DNA from: an uncultured Elusimicrobia bacterium
GTDB taxonomy: Bacteria; Elusimicrobiota; Elusimicrobia; Elusimicrobiales; UBA9959
Reading direction: 5' to 3'
DNA: 37,673 bases
Assembly (NCBI GenBank): GCA_903879915.1
Contig: CAIRNJ010000081.1
Location: 1-37,673, forward strand
The position numbers and the translations under genes were made by a program. Positions 32,783 through 37,673 of this stretch are shown here, one piece after another (positions within the stretch are counted from its first letter, which is position 1; each line of letters begins with the position of its first letter). The notes beneath the pieces were generated by a model. It was not told the origin of the DNA. It was given only the letters and a program-made list of their open reading frames with translations, and made no database searches.

Positions 32783-32860
32783 GATCATCTCACCTTGCTA
32801 TGACCTGCCGCGAACGCTCGCCTTGCTCATGTTCATGAAATAGCCGCCTTCGGCCTCCTA

Positions 32861-32866
32861 ATTATA
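32861..32866 (-). promoter_or_regulatory. TATAAT -10 box upstream of the membrane protein/SGNH operon
   Basis: A consensus TATAAT on the minus strand (32866-32861), about 79 bases before the ATG at 32782; no clear -35. The leader contains AGGAGG directly after the box and a 12-codon open frame (ATG at 32836, stop at 32798) ending 15 bases before the main start. Nothing else is seen in the gap 32789-32916. Confidence 0.45.
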
Positions 32867-32916
32867 GCAAGGAAAAACGCCCAATGCCCGTAAGCCCGCG
32901 CGGCGGCGCCAAAAGC

Positions 32917-32947
32917 AAAAGCCCTCGAAATTATTTCAAGGGCTTTT
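32917..32947. terminator. Hairpin terminator after the duplicated fibre gene
   Basis: Stem AAAAGCCCT (32917-32925) with AGGGCTTTT (32939-32947), extended by four more pairs after one mismatch. The T-run is at the end of the stem on either strand. It lies 30 bases past the stop at 32977 and separates the fibre gene from the promoter of the next operon. Confidence 0.8.
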
Positions 32948-32976
32948 GGCTGCGGGGGCGCGCACCAAATAACCGG

Positions 32977-35634
32977 TCACGGGCCTGCGCGCACGCAACG
33001 GACGTGGACGGTGTTAGTCTTAAGGACACCGAGTATATTGCCATTGCCGAAGTATATGACATACGCGTATGTAGTATCGCTCTCTGTGGAACCCCAATAG
33101 TCGCTGCTGCTAAAATTTCCAACCACAGCTTGTTGGCCATATAATAACGATAATTCAGCCGTTGAAGGCAGATACCAGTCGTCATAATACTCGCCATTTA
33201 CTACAGCGCTGTAATCGTTGCAGAGCTGCGCGGCATTGCCTGATCCCAGAGTGGTGCTGATCATAACCGTATTCGCTTTCCCAGCGTATACAGCATTAAG
33301 AGTTGCCCCTGTATAGCCGCTCTTCCACTGCATGGACGTACTTTGGTCCGCTGTCGCGGCAATTAAACCATGCCTTCCGGAGGCGTCCAGCCAGAAGATC
33401 TTCCCGCCGCCGTAACTGTCCCCTATCGCCAAGGCGCCGGTGGCGGCTGTCTGCCAGGCCGCAAGTCCGTTTGCGTCGGAGGTCAGCACCTTGCCGGCGC
33501 CCTGCGTGCCGTCGACCAGTTTAAATGTTCCGACTACCGTAAAGGTCGAAGTGGGCGTAATGGTCCCGATTCCTACTTTGCCGGCGCTGTCCACCGCGAA
33601 AGCGGCGGCGCTGGCCACTGGCGCTGTCGAAATTATGAATCCGCCCCTGTTCTTGAACCAGGTCCTGTCGGCGACGGCATTGTTAACAACCGTCCCCTCC
33701 GAGTCCGCCCAGGTAAAAGCGCCGTTGGCGGTGGAAGAAGAGGCATATCCCGCGGCGAATGAATAATCTCCCTTCGCCGTACTTTTATATCCGCCGATCA
33801 CGGTGGACGCGTATCCGTTCGCCGTGTTTTGATATCCGCCGCCCACGGTGGCATAATCTCTGCTCGCCGTATTTTCAGTTCCGCCCGGCACGGTGGCATA
33901 CCAGTGGCTCGCCGTGTTTTGATAGCCGCCGCCCACGGTGGCCGCCACTCCGCTCGCCGTGTTTTGATATCCGCCGGCCACGGTGGAGTTGTCGGTGCTC
34001 GAAGTGTTGTATCTGCCGCCGCCTATCACGGAATACTGGCCGGACGCGACCTGCGCGGCCGCACTTCTGTTCATCTGCAGATCCACGGCATTTACGCCGC
34101 GGGCGTTGCCGGCTACGACGCCGCCGGTGGATTGTATTACGGTATTAAAGAACAGACCGTTACTAAAGGTGTTCTGCCCGGTGAAGGTCTGCGTGGAGGC
34201 GAGATACACATCCCCGTAGGCGGCGGGAGTCGTCCAGGAAGCAAGGCCGTCCGCGGCGGAGGTAAGCACCTTGCCGGCGCCCTGCGTGCCGTCCTGCAAC
34301 GTAAATGTTCCCACAACGGTAAACGTGGAGGTCGGCGTAATGGTGCCGATACCGACTTTACCTGCACTGTCCACCGCGAACGCGGCGGAGCTTGCCACCG
34401 TGGTCGTCGAAATCAGGAACCCGCCCCTGTTCTTGAACCAGGTCCTGTTGGCGACATTATTAGTGACTACCGTCCCCTCCGCGTCCGCCCAGGTAAAAGC
34501 GCCGACCGCGGTGGAATAGGAGTAGTACCCCGCGGCGAATGACCCATCTCTCGTAGCCATGTTTCCTAGTCCGCCGGCCACGACAGCATTAGCACCGCTC
34601 GCCGTGTTTGACTGTCCGCCGGACACAGTAGCTTGATCGCCGCTCGCCGTGTTGCTAATTCCGCCGGACACAGTGGACGCAAAGTTACTCGCCGTGTTGC
34701 CGCGGCCGCCAGCCGTGATGGAATAATTCCCGCTCGCCGTGTTCCATTGCCCGCCGCCTATTACGGAAGCATAGCCGGATGCTACCTGTGTGACTGAGCC
34801 TCTGTTTGTCTGCAGATCAACGGCATTGCCCCCGCGGGGATTGCCGACGTAGCCGCCGTTGCCGGGGCCGGTGGACTGTATTATGGAATCGAAAAAGACG
34901 CCATGGCTGAAGATGTTCAACCCGGTAAAGGTCTGCGTGGAGGCGAGATACACATCCCCGTAGGCGGCGGGAGCTGTCCAGGAAGCAAGGCCGGCTGCGT
35001 TAGAGGTAAGCACCTTGCCGGCGCCCGGCGTGCCGCCGGCTATCTTTACCTGGCCGGCTACCACGATATCGGAGCTGACCGTCACCATGTTCACAAAAGT
35101 GTTCTGCCCGGTAAAGGTCTGCGTTGCGGCAAGAACGACGTCCCCGGTGCCGATAGCGGGCTTATTGATTATCCCGCTCCAATCCGCGCCCGCAGCCCAG
35201 GCGGAGGTGGCGCTATTTACGGAATATGCCGCGGTGCCGCTGTTTATGGAGTATAAAGAGTAAACCGAAGAAACCAGTTGATAGCGGGGCAGCATTTCGC
35301 TGTCGGTCCCCACCGTAACGCCAAGCCAATAAGCGGTGGAAAAACTTACATTTAAAGGCGTGACCGTCCCCAGCAGCACGGTGTAAATGCCGTATTCGTC
35401 CGGCGTCACGTTCTGGGTTTCCTGCCAGACCGCCGCGCCGCCGGTGTTGGCGGTATAGAGTTTAAACACCATCGGGACAGCGCTGGTTACAGCTTTCCCG
35501 GCCGAGTCGGTAAGCTTGCCCTGGAAGCTGATCAGTTCCGGCACAGCCGCGCGCGCTGTTGCCGCGAATGTAAACATTATAACCAGCCCCGCCAGCGCGG
35601 CGCATAAAATCATTGTTTTTTTACTGTTTTTCAT
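32977..35634 (-). CDS. Large modular surface fibre: YadA-like heads, duplicated module, DUF1566-type tip
   Basis: 885 aa from the ATG at 35634, preferred over the in-frame ATG at 35658 because CGGAGA lies about 7 bases upstream and the N-terminus then starts MKNSKKTM with a clean signal peptide (to about TARA-AVPE). An N-terminal domain (ELISFQGKLTDSAGK onward, about 90 residues) is shared with the fibre at 1-1517. Two long, closely similar modules follow. Each has a run of 15-residue head repeats (NTASGxxxTVxGGxx), a WFKNRGGFxIST segment and a VDSAGKVGIGTITPTSTFTV strand. The last about 140 residues (GGGKIFWLDASGRHGLIAAT, then DDWYLPSTAELSLLYGQQ and VRCVRAGP at the end) match DUF1566/Lcl C-type-lectin-like domains. 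No membrane anchor is present. Adhesion is the likely role. Confidence 0.9.
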   Translation of the reverse strand: MKNSKKTMILCAALAGLVIMFTFAATARAAVPELISFQGKLTDSAGKAVTSAVPMVFKLYTANTGGAAVWQETQNVTPDEYGIYTVLLGTVTPLNVSFSTAYWLGVTVGTDSEMLPRYQLVSSVYSLYSINSGTAAYSVNSATSAWAAGADWSGIINKPAIGTGDVVLAATQTFTGQNTFVNMVTVSSDIVVAGQVKIAGGTPGAGKVLTSNAAGLASWTAPAAYGDVYLASTQTFTGLNIFSHGVFFDSIIQSTGPGNGGYVGNPRGGNAVDLQTNRGSVTQVASGYASVIGGGQWNTASGNYSITAGGRGNTASNFASTVSGGISNTASGDQATVSGGQSNTASGANAVVAGGLGNMATRDGSFAAGYYSYSTAVGAFTWADAEGTVVTNNVANRTWFKNRGGFLISTTTVASSAAFAVDSAGKVGIGTITPTSTFTVVGTFTLQDGTQGAGKVLTSAADGLASWTTPAAYGDVYLASTQTFTGQNTFSNGLFFNTVIQSTGGVVAGNARGVNAVDLQMNRSAAAQVASGQYSVIGGGRYNTSSTDNSTVAGGYQNTASGVAATVGGGYQNTASHWYATVPGGTENTASRDYATVGGGYQNTANGYASTVIGGYKSTAKGDYSFAAGYASSSTANGAFTWADSEGTVVNNAVADRTWFKNRGGFIISTAPVASAAAFAVDSAGKVGIGTITPTSTFTVVGTFKLVDGTQGAGKVLTSDANGLAAWQTAATGALAIGDSYGGGKIFWLDASGRHGLIAATADQSTSMQWKSGYTGATLNAVYAGKANTVMISTTLGSGNAAQLCNDYSAVVNGEYYDDWYLPSTAELSLLYGQQAVVGNFSSSDYWGSTESDTTYAYVIYFGNGNILGVLKTNTVHVRCVRAGP
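33745..34044 (-). repeat. Head-repeat array B (45-bp period, about six units)
   Basis: Six consecutive 15-residue units of the form NTAS-x-x-x-A-T-V-x-G-G-Y-Q encode the second head region. At DNA level the phrase CTCGCCGTGTTTTGATA recurs nearly unchanged (around 33818, 33908 and 33953 on the plus strand). The pattern resembles the head repeats of YadA-type trimeric adhesins. Confidence 0.75.
34515..34785 (-). repeat. Head-repeat array A (45-bp period, about five units)
   Basis: Five consecutive 15-residue units (NTASGNYSITAGGRG, NTASNFASTVSGGIS, NTASGDQATVSGGQS and so on) form the first head region. The unit length is the same as in array B but the DNA has diverged more. Confidence 0.75.
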
Positions 35635-35687
35635 AGACATTCTCCGATAACTTTTCATAAAAATCTTGTCCCGGCTTTAACAATCAC

Positions 35688-37643
35688 TTACTCTAAAGGT
35701 AATACGGCGCCGCTTTCCTCAGTTGGCTCCTGCGCAAAGGTAAGGATAGCGATCACGCGGCGGTTGCGCTGCCGGCCTTCTTCGGTCTGGTTGTCGGCTA
35801 CCGGGCTGGTTTTACCTATTCCCTTGGCCGACAGGCGGCCGGCAGCCAGGCCTTCCGCGTCAATAAGATGCTTCATGACCGCGTTTGCCCGGGCGCCGGA
35901 AAGCCTGATATTGTAGTCATCGGTGCCATGTTCGTCGGTACAGCCCTGCAATTCTATCCGCGCGCCGGGATTGGCTCCCATGAACGCCGCTATATTTTTT
36001 AGCTGCGGGGCAAAATCGCCTTTCAGTTCGGCCTTGTCGTAATCGAATTCCATGGCTAATTTCATGCAGAACTTGTCCACCTGTTCCCAGGGACAGGCAG
36101 GGTCCCCGGCCGCGTTGCGGACGGCGTCCAACAGGTCCTCGGTAACCGAGCCCGGCATGGCCAGCAGGCTCAGCCTGTCCAGCGCCTGGACCTCCGCCGT
36201 AGAAATTACCGGGCAGCCTGCGGCATTCACCGCTGTTCCGGTGGAAGTGCCGGGGCATTCGTCTAAATAGTCCGCCACGCCGTCCTTGTCGTTGTCCACA
36301 GGGCAACCCGAAAGATCAACCACTGCCGCAGTGGAAGTGTCGGGGCACTTGTCCAAATAGTCCGGCACACCGTCCTTATCGCTGTCCAGCGGGCAGCCGT
36401 CCGCGTTAACTACCGCGCTTGTGGAAGTATCTGGGCATTTGTCTAAATAGTCCGCCACGCCGTCCTTATCGCTGTCCAGCGGACAGCCGGCCGCGTCAAC
36501 CGCCGTTCCAATGGGAGTACCGGGGCACGTGTCTAAATAGTCCGCCACGCCGTCCTTATCGCCGTCCAGCGGGCAGCCGGCCGCGTCAACCGCCGTTCCC
36601 GCCGGCGTATCGTGGCATTTGTCCAGATGATCCGCCACGCCGTCCTTGTCGGTATCCAGCGGGCAGCCGGCCGCGTCGACCGGCGCTTTTGCGGGAGTAT
36701 CGGTACATTTGTCCAAATAATTCGGTACTCCGTCCTTATCGGCATCCAGGCCGCCGAATTTTATAGCCAGCGATATCCGGTGGGTGATGCCCAGGTCCGT
36801 GAACGAATTCCAAGCGTAGTCGAACTGCAGATCGCTCCATTTAACGCCGAAACCGAGGGTTAAACCCGACAGCGCGCCCAGTTCTTTAACCGTGTCCGTC
36901 TTATAGCCGCCTCTCAGCGCAAGTATCGCCGCGCCGAAACCGCGCGTGTATTCCGCCCCGGCGTGGATGTCGGCGTCTTTTTCCGTGTAGTTCAGGTCCG
37001 AGGCCACCAGCAGGCTTTTAAACAGCCGAAGGGCGCCGCCGGCGCGGATCATCACCGGCATGGGATATTCTTCGGACACATACTTGGCTTTCGTGCCTAT
37101 GTTCTGCACCGAGAAGCCTACGCCGAGGTTCCTGTCCCAGGGCCGGAAACCGGTGTAGAGCGCGCCGATGTCGGCGGCAAAAGAACGCGCGCTTTCTTCC
37201 TCCAGCTGCGAGGAGATGTACTTGAGGTTCGCGCCCAGCGCAAGGTCCCCCCACCCGCGGGCGTAGGAAACCAGCCCCATCATGTCGGACATGCTGTATT
37301 TATCGGCGAGCCGCAGCCCGGTGTTGTCCGCTTTCTGGATATCGCCCGTATTAAGGACGTTGAACCCGGCGCCAACGGTCCCGCCCAGCATGGGCAGGGC
37401 GCACGCGAGATTTGTATAGGTGATATCCTCAAGCCATAAAGCGTGCGTCATGGTCAATTCGCGGCGCTCCATGCCGGCAAGCCCGGCCGGGTTCCAATAA
37501 ATGGCGTTCACGTCGCCGGCCACGCCCGCGTAAGTCTCGCCCATCCCCGACGGCCTGGCGTGTAAAGTTGCAGGCAATTTTGACCCACCAGTAGCAGCGA
37601 ATTTTGACCCTCCTAAATCCAAAAGATACCCTGTTAGGAACAA
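35688..37643 (-). CDS. PorV-like barrel with TSP3 repeats and OmpA domain, native 5' end lost to an IS
   Basis: Native coding sequence appears to run from 37560 to 35688. It begins ARPSGMGETYAGVAGDVNAI then WNPAGLAG, which aligns with the first mature residues of the PorV-like protein at 2893-4542. An outer-membrane barrel (about 300 residues), six 30-residue thrombospondin type 3 calcium-binding repeats (DKDGVADYLDKCPDT pattern) and an OmpA peptidoglycan-binding domain (MEFDYDKAEL, GCTDEHGTDDYNIRLSGARA, RQRNRRV) follow. The signal peptide is missing. Upstream of 37560 the frame runs into IS-like DNA and its first usable start there is a TTG at 37643 without a Shine-Dalgarno, encoding MFLTGYLLDLGGSKFAATGG. 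The protein is probably not exported normally and may be a pseudogene. It would otherwise be the partner gene of the fibre downstream. Confidence 0.8.
   Translation of the reverse strand: MFLTGYLLDLGGSKFAATGGSKLPATLHARPSGMGETYAGVAGDVNAIYWNPAGLAGMERRELTMTHALWLEDITYTNLACALPMLGGTVGAGFNVLNTGDIQKADNTGLRLADKYSMSDMMGLVSYARGWGDLALGANLKYISSQLEEESARSFAADIGALYTGFRPWDRNLGVGFSVQNIGTKAKYVSEEYPMPVMIRAGGALRLFKSLLVASDLNYTEKDADIHAGAEYTRGFGAAILALRGGYKTDTVKELGALSGLTLGFGVKWSDLQFDYAWNSFTDLGITHRISLAIKFGGLDADKDGVPNYLDKCTDTPAKAPVDAAGCPLDTDKDGVADHLDKCHDTPAGTAVDAAGCPLDGDKDGVADYLDTCPGTPIGTAVDAAGCPLDSDKDGVADYLDKCPDTSTSAVVNADGCPLDSDKDGVPDYLDKCPDTSTAAVVDLSGCPVDNDKDGVADYLDECPGTSTGTAVNAAGCPVISTAEVQALDRLSLLAMPGSVTEDLLDAVRNAAGDPACPWEQVDKFCMKLAMEFDYDKAELKGDFAPQLKNIAAFMGANPGARIELQGCTDEHGTDDYNIRLSGARANAVMKHLIDAEGLAAGRLSAKGIGKTSPVADNQTEEGRQRNRRVIAILTFAQEPTEESGAVLPLE
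36205..36750 (-). repeat. Six 90-bp repeats coding TSP3 calcium-binding units
   Basis: Each 30-residue unit reads roughly D-x-DKDGVADYLDKCPDTxxxxAVDAAGCPL. The Asp-rich loops are typical calcium ligands of TSP3/OmpA-linker repeats and the two Cys per unit probably pair. The repeats form a stiff linker between barrel and peptidoglycan-binding domain. DNA identity between units is high. Confidence 0.85.
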
Positions 37644-37673
37644 GACAAATAGTTCCAGGCAGGAGGGAGGTCA
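37561..37673 (+). mobile_element. Terminal segment of a probable IS21-family insertion sequence
   Basis: The host reading frame is interrupted exactly at 37560/37561, and the new DNA starts with TG (TGTAAAG). Two adjacent 24-bp imperfect direct repeats follow, 37566-37589 and 37590-37613 (20 of 24 positions equal), each containing AATTTTGACCC. Short repeated units next to a TG-starting tip are characteristic of IS21-family ends, where the transposase binds. Near the window edge AGGAGG (37658-37663) followed by GAGGTCA would be a good Shine-Dalgarno if an ATG begins at the last base, consistent with a transposase gene just outside. The other end and the target duplication are outside the window. 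Confidence 0.6.

Larger units (their letters stand above)
33445..34973 (-). repeat. Tandem duplication of a fibre module, about 745-780 bp unit
   Basis: The stretch coding TPAAYGDVYLASTQTFTG appears at about 34185-34229 and 34929-34973 with nearly identical DNA. The stretch coding GTQGAGKVLTS appears at about 33484-33513 and 34262-34291. Between them lie equivalent head-repeat arrays and the VGIGTITPTSTFTVVGTF segment. High DNA identity at the module edges suggests a recent duplication or continuing gene conversion. Confidence 0.75.

Noticed and set aside
33745-34785. CRISPR-like regular repeats (45-bp period)
   Set aside because: Repeats are contiguous, in frame, divergent between copies and encode 15-residue head repeats. 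There are no spacers.
36205-36750. CRISPR-like regular repeats (90-bp period)
   Set aside because: In-frame coding repeats for TSP3 calcium-binding units, not repeat-spacer structure.

Overview
The window is a GC-rich bacterial segment with almost no non-coding DNA: no intergenic gap exceeds about 190 bases. I count 21 protein-coding genes, of which one is cut by the left window edge and one has lost its 5' end. I see no tRNA, rRNA or CRISPR. The genes encode a Gram-negative (diderm) envelope: PorV/Q-type barrels, an OmpA-like protein, a LolA-like periplasmic carrier and long modular surface fibres. The mix of FN3 proteins ending in a TPNGDGLND-type C-terminal domain, PorV-like barrels, DUF1566-tipped fibres and a two-subunit ATP citrate lyase would fit an uncultured member of a phylum such as Elusimicrobiota. 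That assignment is inference from gene style, not a database match.

Layout. (1) 1-7345, minus strand: a tight run of receiver-only response regulator, FN3 surface protein, PorV-like barrel with TPR, sensor histidine kinase, and a fibre protein that leaves the window. (2) 7346-8290: a divergent promoter region with an 11-bp-period direct repeat, then a PhoB/OmpR-type regulator with a degenerate receiver. (3) 8291-12732: amino acid permease, an uncharacterised P-loop protein, a TerC-family membrane protein and a secreted FKBP isomerase; two bidirectional terminators separate the convergent pairs. (4) 12836-18840, minus strand: ABC ATPase, two FtsX-type permeases, a LolA-like protein and an outer-membrane barrel, probably one envelope lipid or lipoprotein transport system. 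(5) 18910-24010, minus strand: aconitase, ATP citrate lyase small subunit, ATP citrate lyase large subunit. This is a compact citrate-cleavage operon whose promoter carries a perfect palindrome in the spacer. (6) 24201-25739: a type IV pilus protein that joins PilM, PilN-like and PilP-like parts in one chain. (7) 25791-29028, minus strand: radical SAM, GT2 glycosyltransferase, radical SAM, with 4-bp overlaps. (8) 29171-32788: SGNH hydrolase with a TPR insertion, and a polytopic membrane protein. (9) 32977-37643: a large duplicated surface fibre behind a barrel/TSP3/OmpA gene whose signal peptide has been removed by what looks like the end of an IS21-family element running out of the right edge.

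How they fit together. A PorV-like barrel and a fibre with a homologous N-terminal domain occur together at both ends of the window, which suggests a repeated barrel-plus-fibre surface module; one copy is tied to a two-component system. The central metabolic operon gives ATP-dependent citrate cleavage to acetyl-CoA and oxaloacetate. That could serve the reductive TCA cycle or cytosolic acetyl-CoA supply; the other rTCA enzymes are not in view. The most unusual items are the pilus alignment-complex fusion, the IS-decapitated barrel gene, the palindrome in the citrate operon promoter, the duplicated head/lectin fibre, and the radical SAM/glycosyltransferase operon of unknown product.
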